A stretch of 64,000 nt of DNA from Methylobacterium nodulans ORS 2060 (GTDB lineage: Bacteria > Pseudomonadota > Alphaproteobacteria > Rhizobiales > Beijerinckiaceae), in NCBI RefSeq assembly GCF_000022085.1, contig NC_011894.1, forward strand, positions 832,501 through 896,500, given 5' to 3'. Numbering within the stretch: position 1 is the first letter of the stretch; each line of letters starts with the position of its first letter. The position numbers and the translations under genes were made by a program. Positions 20,359-28,771 of the stretch are shown piece after piece. The notes under the pieces were generated by a model, which did not search any database, was not told the DNA's origin, and saw only the letters and a program-made list of their open reading frames with translations.

Positions 20359-21912
20359 ATGAAGCTTCTCGCCGTACATCCCAGCGGGCTCATGTACACC
20401 AAGATCTTCCTGCGCCTTGAGCCGCTCGGGCTTGAGATCGTTGCGGGCGCCGCTCGTGCCGCCGGGCACGAGGTCGCGCTGATCGACCTGCAGGTCGAGT
20501 CCCACGCCGACTTCGACCGTCTGTTGCGCTCGTTTCGCCCGGACGTGATCGCCTTCTCGTGCAACTATCTGGCGAATGTTCCGGAGATCATCGATCTCGC
20601 GAAATCGGCCAAGCGGGACCTCCCGCGCTGCTTCGTCGTCATCGGCGGCCACAGCGCCTCCTTCACGGCCGAGGAGCTGCTGGAGCACGGCAACGGCGCG
20701 GTCGATTGCGTGCTGAAAGGCGAGGGCGAGGCCGTGCTGCCCCAGCTTCTGGAGGCCGTCGCGCAGGACCGCGCGAGCGTCGCGCAGGTGCCCGGTGCCG
20801 TGACCCTCGACGGAGCCGGCCCCCCGCCCCGCTTCATCACCTCGCTCGACGATTCGCGTCCCGCGCGCGATCTCCTCCGACATCGCCGCAAATACTTCAT
20901 CGGCATGCTCGACCCCTGCGCGTCCGTCGAGTTCGCGCGGGGGTGCCCATGGGACTGCACCTTCTGCTCGGCCTGGACCTTCTATGGCCGCTCGTACCGC
21001 GCCATGAGCCCGGAGCGCGCGGTGGAGGAGGTCGCGGGCATTCGGGAGCCCGGCATCTTCCTCGTCGACGACGTCGCCTTCGTGCACGAGGCGCACGGGC
21101 TTGCCATCGGCGAGGGCCTGGCACGGCGCGGCGTGCGCAAGGAGTACTACCTCGAGACCCGCGGCGACGTCCTCCTGCGCAACAAGGACGTTTTTCGCTT
21201 CTGGAGCAAGATCGGCCTCAAGTACATGTTCATCGGCCTGGAGGCCATCGACGAGGAGGGCCTGAAGCGCTTCCGCAAGCGGGTCGGCCTCGACAAGAAT
21301 TTCGAGGCGCTGGAATTCGCCCGCTCGCTCGGAATCACGGTGGCGATCAATCTCATCGCCGATCCGGATTGGGATCGCGACCGCTTCGAGACCATCCGGC
21401 AATGGTGCCTGGAGATCCCCGAGATCGTGAACATCAGCGTCAACACGCCCTATCCCGGAACCGAGATCTGGCGCACCGAGACGCGTCCGCTGCAGAGCCT
21501 CGATTACCGGCTCTACGACATCCAGCATGCGGTGCTGCCGACGAGGCTGCCGCTGCCGGAATTCTACGCCGAGCTGGTGCGAACTCAGCAAGTGCTCAAC
21601 CGCAAGCATCTCGGCTGGCGGGTCTTGGCGGAGACGGCCGGCATCTCGGCACGCCACCTCTTGCGCGGGCAGACCAACTTCCTGCGCATGCTGTGGAAGT
21701 TCAACAGCGTGTTCGATCCGCGGCTGCAGCTGGCGGACCATGCCCGTGAGGTGCGCTACCGGATGGCGCCTCCGCCCGTGCAGCGCGTGGCGAAGCTTGA
21801 TCCGAAGGCGCTCTATATCCACCCGCCCCTGGGGCGGCGGGGCCGCGCCGCCCTGGATGACGCGGGTGAGCGGTTCGTCGAGGAGACCCGGATGGGCACG
21901 GCGTCGCCGTGA
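20359..21912 (+). CDS. hpnR: B12-binding radical SAM protein, probable hopanoid C-3 methylase
   Basis: The 517-aa protein has an N-terminal cobalamin-binding domain (about residues 1-140, with VALIDLQVE and CFVVIGGHSASFTAEELL) and a radical-SAM core with the cluster motif GCPWDCTFCSAW (Cys196, Cys200, Cys203). A family-specific C-terminal region follows. The opening MKLLAVHPSGLMYTKIFLRL and overall length fit HpnR, which adds a methyl group at C-3 of bacteriohopanoids. Other class-B radical SAM methylases (for example HpnP, C-2) are the alternative. A ribosome site (GGAGCGAGCC) precedes the ATG. No other hopanoid gene is in the window. Confidence 0.7.
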   Translation: MKLLAVHPSGLMYTKIFLRLEPLGLEIVAGAARAAGHEVALIDLQVESHADFDRLLRSFRPDVIAFSCNYLANVPEIIDLAKSAKRDLPRCFVVIGGHSASFTAEELLEHGNGAVDCVLKGEGEAVLPQLLEAVAQDRASVAQVPGAVTLDGAGPPPRFITSLDDSRPARDLLRHRRKYFIGMLDPCASVEFARGCPWDCTFCSAWTFYGRSYRAMSPERAVEEVAGIREPGIFLVDDVAFVHEAHGLAIGEGLARRGVRKEYYLETRGDVLLRNKDVFRFWSKIGLKYMFIGLEAIDEEGLKRFRKRVGLDKNFEALEFARSLGITVAINLIADPDWDRDRFETIRQWCLEIPEIVNISVNTPYPGTEIWRTETRPLQSLDYRLYDIQHAVLPTRLPLPEFYAELVRTQQVLNRKHLGWRVLAETAGISARHLLRGQTNFLRMLWKFNSVFDPRLQLADHAREVRYRMAPPPVQRVAKLDPKALYIHPPLGRRGRAALDDAGERFVEETRMGTASP

Positions 21913-22349
21913 GGCTCAGGCCGCGTGGCCCAGGGGGACCGGGAGGCGGATCGGCGCGCTCATCGCGGCGGTGGGCACGCATGGCGGCGTCCTGCCCGCC
22001 ATCCCTTGGGCACGGCCCCCGTGACGACAGGCCACGCTTATCCTGGGTGAGAGACGACCCGCGCCGGCCGATGCCACATGGGGGTGCGGCGCTGCGATCA
22101 CCCCGTTCACAGCGTCGCCAGCGGGCCGGGCAACCTGATCGCACTCTTCCATGATCCGGCCCGCTGCCCTCTCCCGGGCGAGGTCCCCGGCCCCATCGCA
22201 GGCAGGCCCGACAGCCCGGCAGCGGCGCTTCAGGCGGCCGCCCCGGCACGCCCCTGTACGCCCGACGCGCCGATGCGCGAGAATGCACCCGCGGCACAGC
22301 GGCCGATGGCGGTGAGGACCGCGATCCGACTGGCGAGGGTGATTGAGCC
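21913..22349. other. 437-bp gap without recognisable gene
   Basis: Only short frames lacking codon bias are present. I see no RNA gene or repeat. The right end presumably carries the promoter of the HD-domain gene. Confidence 0.35.
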
Positions 22350-22844
22350 ATGATGACCAGCGCAGATGCCAAAGCCTTCGCTCGGGTCCAGCATGCCGGG
22401 CAGGCCGACAGAGCGGGAGCACCCTATATCGAGCACCTGGAGCGCGTCGCGGCAGCCGCCGAGATGCGGGCGCGCCACGCGCAGCAGGCCGGGCTCGACC
22501 TCGATCCCGAGGCCGTCGCCCAGGCGGCCTGGCTGCACGACGTGATCGAGGACACCGGGACGACGGCAGACGACCTGCGCCGGCTGGGCTACGCGACGCC
22601 CGTCATCGAGATGGTGGAGCTGCTGACCAAGCCGCCCGGCCACCAGACCTACGAGGAGCGCATCGCGACGATCATCGACAGCGGCAATCTCGGCGCGATC
22701 CTGATCAAGCTGTCGGACAACGAGGACAACAACGATCCCGTCCGCGGCCTGCCCGAGGGGTCCGAGCGCCTCACCGCCCAGTACACGGCCTCCATGGTGC
22801 GCCTGCATCGCGCTGCGGCCGCGCTGGGCTACTCCGGACCCTGA
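22350..22844 (+). CDS. HD-domain (RelA/SpoT hydrolase-like) small protein
   Basis: The 164-aa protein has the metal-binding pattern of HD hydrolases: an early His (IEHLERVA), the HD pair in AAWLHDVIEDTGTT and a late Asp in LIKLSDNEDNN. This is the arrangement of the (p)ppGpp hydrolase domain of SpoT and of stand-alone Mesh1-like small alarmone hydrolases. There is no synthetase, TGS or ACT domain. It may hydrolyse (p)ppGpp or another nucleotide; this is inference from motif spacing. The gene stands 68 bp before the DUF2270 gene on the same strand. Confidence 0.8.
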   Translation: MMTSADAKAFARVQHAGQADRAGAPYIEHLERVAAAAEMRARHAQQAGLDLDPEAVAQAAWLHDVIEDTGTTADDLRRLGYATPVIEMVELLTKPPGHQTYEERIATIIDSGNLGAILIKLSDNEDNNDPVRGLPEGSERLTAQYTASMVRLHRAAAALGYSGP

Positions 22845-22912
22845 GCCGCCGCATTCTCACCCGCGGCGATTTCGTGGCGGTGCACGAGGACCGTTGCGTT
22901 CGCGAGGAAGAT

Positions 22913-23623
22913 GTGACGGCAATCGTGTCGCGCAATGCCACGGGCAGAGACACCGCCGTGCCGATTCCCCTCCCCAAGACCCCTGCCGAGGCCATCACTG
23001 TTCTTGCCCATTACCACCGCGCCGAGATCGGCCGCATGGCAGGCTGGCGCGATCGGATCGACCGCACCACGAACTGGGCCATTACGGTGATCGCCGCCAT
23101 GCTGTCCGTGTCGCTGTCGACGCCGACGGCGCATCACGGCGTGCTGCTGTTCGCCATGCTGCTGGTGCTGCTTCTCCTCGGCATCGAGGCGCGCCGCTAC
23201 CGCTTCTTCGACGTCTTCCGACGCCGCGTGCGACGCCTCGAACGTCACTACTACGCCCAGGTCTTCGCCTCCCAGCCTGATCCGAGCGATGCCTGGACGG
23301 AGATGCTCAGCACCAGCCTGCGCCATCCGGTGTTCTACATCTCCCTGGCCGAGGCCTTCCGGCGACGCCTGCGACGCAATTACGGCTGGATGTTCCTCAT
23401 CCTCCTGCTGGCGTGGCTGCTGAAGATCTCTTCGGCGCGCCTCCAGGAATCCGGCCGCGGCGAGCTCGTCCACTCGGTGGGCGAGATCATCGACAATGCC
23501 AGCCTCGGCCCCCTCCCCGGCTGGCTGGTGCTCTGCGCCGTGATGATCTTCTACGGATTGCTGCTGATGGTGATCCTGCGCCGAAGCGACCGGGAGACGG
23601 ACGACGGGTCCGTTCACGTGTGA
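22913..23623 (+). CDS. DUF2270 integral membrane protein
   Basis: The protein is about 236 aa with two hydrophobic pairs (about residues 47-90 and 155-225) and a positively charged middle (RRYRFFDVFRRRVRRLERHYY), typical of the DUF2270 family. Its function is unknown. The start is uncertain: GTG codons at 22880, 22913 and 22925 are in frame, and 22913 follows a GAGGAAG sequence. It could lie in an operon with the HD gene upstream. Confidence 0.8.
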   Translation: MTAIVSRNATGRDTAVPIPLPKTPAEAITVLAHYHRAEIGRMAGWRDRIDRTTNWAITVIAAMLSVSLSTPTAHHGVLLFAMLLVLLLLGIEARRYRFFDVFRRRVRRLERHYYAQVFASQPDPSDAWTEMLSTSLRHPVFYISLAEAFRRRLRRNYGWMFLILLLAWLLKISSARLQESGRGELVHSVGEIIDNASLGPLPGWLVLCAVMIFYGLLLMVILRRSDRETDDGSVHV

Positions 23624-23739
23624 GCAGATCCATGGCGCCGGCGTGCCGCCGCGCAGGCGAGCGGGAATAAACGGGCGTCCGCCCCGGTCCTGACGGATGA
23701 GGGCGCAGTCTGCTGCCCTGGCAACGCGAGGATTTCGCG

Positions 23740-24702
23740 ATGATCCGGCAGATCGAAAGCAGCGATCCGTTACGGGACGCGGACGGCATCGACCGCCGCG
23801 GCTTTCTGGAGTGCATGACCTGGGCCGGGACGGGCCTCCTGTGGAGCGCCGCGGGCGGCCTGCCCCGTGCGATCGGGTTGCCCCGGGCGCTTGCGGCCGA
23901 CACCCCCGCGCAGGGCCTCGCCTTCCTCCAGATCAGCGACAGTCACGTCGGGTTCGACAAGGCCGCCAACCCCGACGCGCTCGGCACGCTCCGCGAGGCC
24001 GTCGCGCGGATCAGGGCGCTGCCGGGCAAGCCCGCCTTCATCCTGCATACCGGCGACATCAGCCATCTCTCGAAGGAGCACGAGTTCGACGATGCCGACC
24101 AGGTCCTGCGGGAGACGGGCCTGCCCGTGTTCTTCGTGCCCGGCGAGCACGACCTGCTCGACGACGGGCGCGGCCGTGCCTATCTCGACCGCTACGGCCG
24201 CTTCACGCGCGGGGCGGGCTGGTACAGCTTCGATCACGGCGGCGTCCACTTCATCGGCCTTGTCAACGTGGTCGACCTCAGGGCGGGCGGCCTCGGCAAT
24301 CTCGGGCCTGAGCAACTCGCGTGGCTGGAGGGGGATGTCGCGGGTCTGTCCTCCTCGACCCCGATCGTGGTGTTCGCCCATATCCCGCTCTGGACCGTGT
24401 ATCCCGCATGGGGCTGGGGCACGGAGGACGGCGCCCGGGCGCTGAGCTTCCTGCGGCGCTTCGGCTCGGTGACGGTGCTCAACGGCCACATCCATCAGGT
24501 CATGCAGAAGGTCGAAGGCACGGTCGCGTTCCACACGGCGCGATCCACGGCCTTCCCGCAGCCCGCCCCTGGCACGGCGGCCTCGCCGGGTCCCATGAAA
24601 GTCCCGGCTGGCGACCTGCGCCGCCTCCTCGGCGTCGCCAGCGTCGCCCTGGTCCAGGGCAGCCAGCCGCTCGCGATCGTCGACACGCCCCTGCAATCCT
24701 GA
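23740..24702 (+). CDS. Tat-exported metallophosphoesterase
   Basis: The 320-aa protein begins with a twin-arginine signal (DRRGFLE followed by a hydrophobic stretch to about residue 52). The calcineurin-like metal motifs follow in order: QISDSHVG, HTGDISHL, PGEHD, FAHIPLW and LNGHIHQ. The Asn of the usual GNHD is replaced by Glu (GEHD). It is probably a periplasmic phosphoesterase with a di-metal centre. It starts an operon with a cupredoxin 18 bp downstream, which suggests a periplasmic redox or metal stress setting. Confidence 0.88.
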   Translation: MIRQIESSDPLRDADGIDRRGFLECMTWAGTGLLWSAAGGLPRAIGLPRALAADTPAQGLAFLQISDSHVGFDKAANPDALGTLREAVARIRALPGKPAFILHTGDISHLSKEHEFDDADQVLRETGLPVFFVPGEHDLLDDGRGRAYLDRYGRFTRGAGWYSFDHGGVHFIGLVNVVDLRAGGLGNLGPEQLAWLEGDVAGLSSSTPIVVFAHIPLWTVYPAWGWGTEDGARALSFLRRFGSVTVLNGHIHQVMQKVEGTVAFHTARSTAFPQPAPGTAASPGPMKVPAGDLRRLLGVASVALVQGSQPLAIVDTPLQS

Positions 24703-24720
24703 GCCGAGACGGAGAACGCC

Positions 24721-25131
24721 ATGGACATCGCAATCCTGCGGCGTCGGCCCTGCCTCCGTCCGAGCCCTGGGCGGCAGGCCGTCCTCGCGGTGCTCGCCGC
24801 TGCCCTCCTGGCCGGCGGCACCTTTCATCGGGCCTGCGCAGCCGAAGCGCCCGAGGCGGAGGTCCGAATCGACAACTTCACCTTCTCGCCCGCGACGCTG
24901 ACCGTCGCGACGGGCACGCGGGTGACCTGGGTCAATGCGGATGACATCCCCCACGCCGTCGCGGCCGGCGACGGGAGTTTCCGCTCCAGGGCGCTCGACA
25001 CCGACGACCGCTTCGCCGTGACATTCGAGAAGGCGGGAACCTACCGGTACTTCTGCTCGCTGCATCCCCATATGGTCGGCACGGTGGTGGTCGAGGCGGC
25101 TCCCCGCGGCGCCGCAGGGTCGGGCCCGTGA
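24721..25131 (+). CDS. periplasmic cupredoxin (amicyanin/plastocyanin type)
   Basis: The 136-aa protein has a signal peptide (Arg-rich start, hydrophobic core, cleavage near AcaA-EAPEAE) and one cupredoxin domain. Type-1 copper ligands are visible: His in DIPHAVAAG, then Cys, His and Met in YFCSLHPHMVG. It should carry electrons or bind copper in the periplasm. The stop overlaps the next gene (GTGA). Its position before an ECF sigma/anti-sigma pair suggests that it is a target or partner of that regulon. Confidence 0.9.
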   Translation: MDIAILRRRPCLRPSPGRQAVLAVLAAALLAGGTFHRACAAEAPEAEVRIDNFTFSPATLTVATGTRVTWVNADDIPHAVAAGDGSFRSRALDTDDRFAVTFEKAGTYRYFCSLHPHMVGTVVVEAAPRGAAGSGP

Positions 25132-25370
25132 CGTCGCGCCTGATGGGACGGCGCGGGGACTGGTCGGCGGATCGCGACTCGTCCTACGATCCGCGCAATC
25201 ACACCGTGTCGCGGGCCGACGCCGTCATGGGCCTCGTGCTCTATGCCTGCCTGCTCGGCGCCCTCGCGGCCCTGCCGGAGCGGACGGCTCCACTCCCGGC
25301 GATCGCCCGGGAGGCGCCGGCTTCGCCCCCCGGCTCCGGCGCTGCGGTGATGCAGAGGGCTGGGTGCTGA
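25128..25370 (+). CDS. small membrane-anchored hypothetical protein
   Basis: The 80-aa protein has one hydrophobic segment (AVMGLVLYACLLGALAAL, about residues 33-50) and a Pro/Ala-rich tail ending in Cys. The function is not recognised. Its GTG start overlaps the cupredoxin stop and its stop overlaps the sigma-factor ATG (TGATG). This double coupling is the main argument that it is a real gene. Confidence 0.6.
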   Translation: MTSRLMGRRGDWSADRDSSYDPRNHTVSRADAVMGLVLYACLLGALAALPERTAPLPAIAREAPASPPGSGAAVMQRAGC

Positions 25371-25969
25371 TGTCGGATGCGGCGGCCCGGTTCAACGACG
25401 TGGTGCTGCCGCACCTCAATGCGGCCTACAATGTCGCGCGCTTCCTCTCCCGGGATCAGGACGCGGCCGAGGACATCGTCCAGGAGGCCGTTCTGCGGGC
25501 GTTGCGGAGCTTCGACGGCTACCGGGGCGGCGACCCCCGCGCGTGGCTGCTCGCCATCGTACGCAACTGCTTCCTGACCTGGGCGGCGACGCGGATCGGA
25601 ACGATTCCCGCGGGTCGGGTGGATTGCCGGGACTGCGAGGCCGGGGACGAGCCCCGGAGCGACGAGCCTCGGAGCGACCCTTGGGATCGCGAGCCGGCGA
25701 CGCCGGAAGCGGTGCTGCTTCGCGATGACGAGGCTGCCGCCGTGCGGCGCCTGATCGAGATGCTGCCGGAGCCGTTCCGTGAGGCCCTCGTCCTGCGCGA
25801 GATGGAGGATCTCTCGTACCGGCAGATCGCCGAGATCACGGGCGTGCCCCTCGGCACGGTGATGTCGCGCCTCGCCCGGGCACGCAGCCTGTTCGAGGCG
25901 TCGTGGCAGCGGTGCTTCGGCGACGACGTCCCCCGGACTGATCCGCGAAGGGAGCGCGAGTTGCGATGA
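25370..25969 (+). CDS. ECF RNA polymerase sigma factor
   Basis: The 199-aa protein has sigma region 2 (YNVARFLSRDQDAAEDIVQE, ALRSF, RAWLLAIVRNCF) and region 4 (LPEPFREALVLREMEDLSYR, IAEITGVPLGTVMSRLARAR). Regions 1 and 3 are absent, as in ECF sigma factors. It is followed by a 4-bp-overlapping anti-sigma gene. The linker between regions 2 and 4 is long and Asp/Glu/Arg-rich. I chose the ATG at 25370 for its TGATG overlap; a GTG 6 bp earlier is possible. Confidence 0.92.
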   Translation: MSDAAARFNDVVLPHLNAAYNVARFLSRDQDAAEDIVQEAVLRALRSFDGYRGGDPRAWLLAIVRNCFLTWAATRIGTIPAGRVDCRDCEAGDEPRSDEPRSDPWDREPATPEAVLLRDDEAAAVRRLIEMLPEPFREALVLREMEDLSYRQIAEITGVPLGTVMSRLARARSLFEASWQRCFGDDVPRTDPRRERELR

Positions 25970-26790
25970 GGACGGCCGCTTCCTGCGAGCCCTGCGCCGA
26001 TCAGGTCCCCCTGCTGCAGGGTCTTCTCGACGGTGAACTCGACGCGGCCAACGCGTTGCAGGCCGAGACCCATCTCCGCGACTGCCGGGCTTGCGCCGAT
26101 TATTACGGGCGCCTGCAAGCGGGGCGGCAGCGGCGAAGACAGGAGGGCGTGCGCCATCGCGCACCCGACGCCCTGCGCGATCGCGTGCGGGCTGCCGTCG
26201 CGGCGCAGGCGGCGGCGTCCCCGGCGGCCTCTCCCGTCATCACGGCAATGCCGGATGCAGGCCCGCAGCGGCGCCGCAGGTTCGTGGAGCGCGGGGCGAT
26301 CGCCCTCGCGCTCGCGGCGTGTCTGGCCGTGATCGCGGTTCTGCCGCGCGGCGGGGATCACGGCGGGCCGGCACTGCCCGACGAACTCGTCTCGGGTCAC
26401 GTGCGCTCGCTCCTGGTGAGCCACCTGACCGACGTGGCGACCTCGGATCAGCACGGGGTCAAACCGTGGTTCTCGGGCAAGGTCGGCTTCGCGCCGCCCG
26501 TGATCGACCTCTCGGATCGCGGCTTCGCGCTCGTCGGCGGACGCCTGGACTACATCGGCGGCCAGGTCGTCGCGGCCATCGTGTACAAGCGGCGCGAGCA
26601 CGTCATTAACCTGTTCGTCTGGCCGGGATCGTCGGTGGCGGAAGGGGCTCGGTCGGCCCGGACGTCGCGCGAGGGCTACAGCCTCCTTCACTGGACCCAA
26701 GCCGGGCTGACCTTCTGGGCCGTATCGGATCTGAACCCGACGGAGCTGCAGGAATTCGAGCAGGACTTCGCGGCCCGCGCACCCAGCTAG
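25966..26790 (+). CDS. zinc-finger anti-sigma factor, single membrane span
   Basis: The 274-aa protein has an N-terminal ZAS-type zinc motif (LLDGELDAANALQAETHLRDCRAC, that is His-x3-Cys-x2-Cys), a transmembrane helix near residues 106-121 (AIALALAACLAVIAVL) and a periplasmic domain of about 150 aa. It should hold the ECF sigma factor until an envelope signal releases it. Its TAG stop codon is inside the CTAG at 26787-26790, the exact insertion point of an IS element, yet the coding sequence is complete. Confidence 0.88.
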   Translation: MRTAASCEPCADQVPLLQGLLDGELDAANALQAETHLRDCRACADYYGRLQAGRQRRRQEGVRHRAPDALRDRVRAAVAAQAAASPAASPVITAMPDAGPQRRRRFVERGAIALALAACLAVIAVLPRGGDHGGPALPDELVSGHVRSLLVSHLTDVATSDQHGVKPWFSGKVGFAPPVIDLSDRGFALVGGRLDYIGGQVVAAIVYKRREHVINLFVWPGSSVAEGARSARTSREGYSLLHWTQAGLTFWAVSDLNPTELQEFEQDFAARAPS

Positions 26791-28256
26791 GAGCCCGTCC
26801 GAGTAAGTACCTCGACGGCGGCGCTTTGGGATGATTCACTCGGCTCATGGCCAAGGTGTTTCGCTCCTGGGACGTCGATCAGGGCTGGCTGCTGCCACCC
26901 TCGCTGCATGAGTTCGTGCCGCCCGGGCACATGGCGCACTTCGTGCGCGATACGGTGCGCGAGGCGCTCGACCTCTCAGCCATTCTCGACACCTACACCG
27001 AGGAGCGCGGCTACCCGCCCTACCATCCCGGCATGATGGTGGCCCTGCTCCTCTACGGCTACAGCCGCGGTCTGTACTCGTCGCGTCAGCTCGCCCGCGC
27101 CTGCGAGGAGCGGGTTGACTTCATGGCCGTGACCGGCCTGAACCGGCCCGACTTCCGCACCATCGCTGACTTCCGCAAGCGGCATCTGACGGCGCTCTCG
27201 GACCTGTTCGTGCAGGTGCTGCGGCTGTGCCGGGCGGCCGGGCTGGTCGGCTTTGCCCACGTGGCGGTGGACGGCACCAAGCTGAAGGCCAACGCCTCGC
27301 GCCACAAGGCGATGAGCTACGGCCGGATGAAGGCGGCCGAGTCGACGCTGGCCGCCGAGGTCGAGGCTTGGCTGGATCAAGCGCGCGAGGCCGACGCGGC
27401 GGAGGATCGGGCTCATGGGACCGACCATCGTGGCGACGAGACACCGGCCTGGATGGCCGACAAGCAGCGGCGGCTGGAGACGATCCGCGCCGCCAAGGCC
27501 GCGTTGGAGGCAGAGGCTGCCGATCCGCCCGATCCGGAGGACGAGGACGGGCCGGGGGCCTCGTCGGGCATGCGCTGGCAAGGTCGGCCCTTGCGGGGCG
27601 AGGACGGCGGTCCGCCCGACCGGGCGCAGCGCAACTTCACCGACCCGGACAGCCGCATCCTGCCCACGCGCGACGGGTTCGTGCAGGGCTACAACGGCCA
27701 GATTGCGGTTGATGCGGCCCATCAGGTGATCGTCGCGCATCGGCTCGTGACGAACCCCGCCGACTCGCGCGCTCTCGTGCCGCTCGTCGACGGCGTCTGC
27801 ACCCATCTCGGGCGCAAGCCGCGGGAGGTCTCCGGAGATGCCGGCTTTGCCACCGAGGCGAACCTGGCCGCGCTGCAGGAGCGACGGATCACAGCCTATC
27901 TCGCTCCGGGCCGTGCCCGTCACGGCGAGGCGGATGCAGCAGGTCGCCGGAGGCTGACGAAGATGCCCCTGATGAGCGCGATGGCCGTCCGCCTGAAGCG
28001 GGCTGGGCGCCGGAGCCGTTACCGTCTCAGGAAGCAGGTCGTCGAGCCGGTGTTCGGGCAGATCAAGCAGGCCAGAGGCTTCCGACAGTTCCTGCTACGT
28101 GGGCTCGATCAGGTCCGCGGCGAGTGGGCGATGATCTGCACCGCCCATAACCTCCTGAAGCTGGCGCAGGCCGCGCGCTGAGCCTGTGGCGCAGGAGCCA
28201 TCCGCCCAGATCTCAACCTTAGTCCCAACGCATCAAACCGTTACTCGGACGGGCTC
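26791..28256 (+). mobile_element. IS1182-family insertion sequence
   Basis: A 1466-bp element is bounded by perfect 16-bp inverted repeats (GAGCCCGTCCGAGTAA at the left, its complement at 28241-28256). CTAG flanks both sides (26787-26790 and 28257-28260), consistent with a 4-bp target duplication. One intact transposase gene fills it. It lies in the CTAG at the edge of a palindrome between convergent genes, so it separates the anti-sigma gene from the palindrome without damaging either coding region. The intact ends and frame suggest recent activity. Confidence 0.9.
26847..28181 (+). CDS. IS1182-family DDE transposase
   Basis: The 444-aa protein has the N-terminal helix-turn-helix-like domain (PPYHPGMMVALLLYGYSRGL, SSRQLARACEERVDFMAV), then the DDE catalytic pattern: Asp in HVAVDGTKLKANAS, Asp in VSGDAGFATEANL and Glu in VVEPVFGQIKQARGFRQF. 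Full length is intact, with no frameshift. It should bind the terminal repeats at 26791-26806 and 28241-28256. Confidence 0.92.
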   Translation: MAKVFRSWDVDQGWLLPPSLHEFVPPGHMAHFVRDTVREALDLSAILDTYTEERGYPPYHPGMMVALLLYGYSRGLYSSRQLARACEERVDFMAVTGLNRPDFRTIADFRKRHLTALSDLFVQVLRLCRAAGLVGFAHVAVDGTKLKANASRHKAMSYGRMKAAESTLAAEVEAWLDQAREADAAEDRAHGTDHRGDETPAWMADKQRRLETIRAAKAALEAEAADPPDPEDEDGPGASSGMRWQGRPLRGEDGGPPDRAQRNFTDPDSRILPTRDGFVQGYNGQIAVDAAHQVIVAHRLVTNPADSRALVPLVDGVCTHLGRKPREVSGDAGFATEANLAALQERRITAYLAPGRARHGEADAAGRRRLTKMPLMSAMAVRLKRAGRRSRYRLRKQVVEPVFGQIKQARGFRQFLLRGLDQVRGEWAMICTAHNLLKLAQAAR

Positions 28257-28307
28257 CTAGAGTTTGTTCGGGAGAACCGGCGTCCACTTCTCCCGGACAA
28301 ACTCTAG
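28257..28307. terminator. palindromic element acting as bidirectional terminator
   Basis: Arms CTAGAGTTTGTTCGGGAGAA (28257-28276) and TTCTCCCGGACAAACTCTAG (28288-28307) pair with one mismatch around an 11-base loop. The element lies between convergent genes. Its right CTAG supplies the TAG stop of mgtC, and its left CTAG, before the IS insertion, supplied the TAG stop of the anti-sigma gene. A related sequence occurs at 48019-48055, so this is a member of a dispersed repeat family. Confidence 0.75.
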
Positions 28308-28771
28308 GGACCGAGATCGTCCGGTTCGGACCGCTGGTGGAACCTGCGATCGAGCTTGAGCCCGAACGTCAGGATCAACAGGACGAACAGCGCGGCCACC
28401 AGCCCCAGCGCCCACGAACCGAGGCCACAGGCACTGCCGAGCGCCGCCGTGACCCAGATGGTCGCTGCCGTGGTGATGTGCTGGATGCGATCACCCCCGG
28501 GGCTGCGCAGGATCACCCCCGCACCGAGAAAGCCGATGCCGCCGACGATCCCCTGGATGATGCGGCTGGCCGCCGCCTGATCGAAGCTGCCGAAGCCGAA
28601 GGGGCTCGCCAGCATGACGAACAGTGCGCTGCCGACCGCCACGAGCGCGTGCAGCCGAATTCCCGTGGGCTTGCCGTACAGGTCGCGGTTGAGGCCGATC
28701 AGCGCTCCCACGAGAGCGGCCGTCCCAAGCCGTACGAGAGGCTCCGCAAGGTCCGTCAGTCCACCGCTCAC
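28304..28771 (-). CDS. MgtC/SapB family membrane protein
   Basis: The protein is about 155 aa with four to five hydrophobic helices. It shows the family signature ALIGLNRDLYGKPTGIRLHALVAVGSALF and GGIGFLGAGVILRSP. MgtC-like proteins are involved in Mg2+ homeostasis and, in some species, modulate the F1Fo ATPase. The GTG at 28771 is the most likely start; in-frame upstream ATG codons would add an Arg-rich tail unlike the family. The stop codon lies inside the palindromic element at 28257-28307. Confidence 0.85.
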   Translation of the reverse strand: MSGGLTDLAEPLVRLGTAALVGALIGLNRDLYGKPTGIRLHALVAVGSALFVMLASPFGFGSFDQAAASRIIQGIVGGIGFLGAGVILRSPGGDRIQHITTAATIWVTAALGSACGLGSWALGLVAALFVLLILTFGLKLDRRFHQRSEPDDLGP

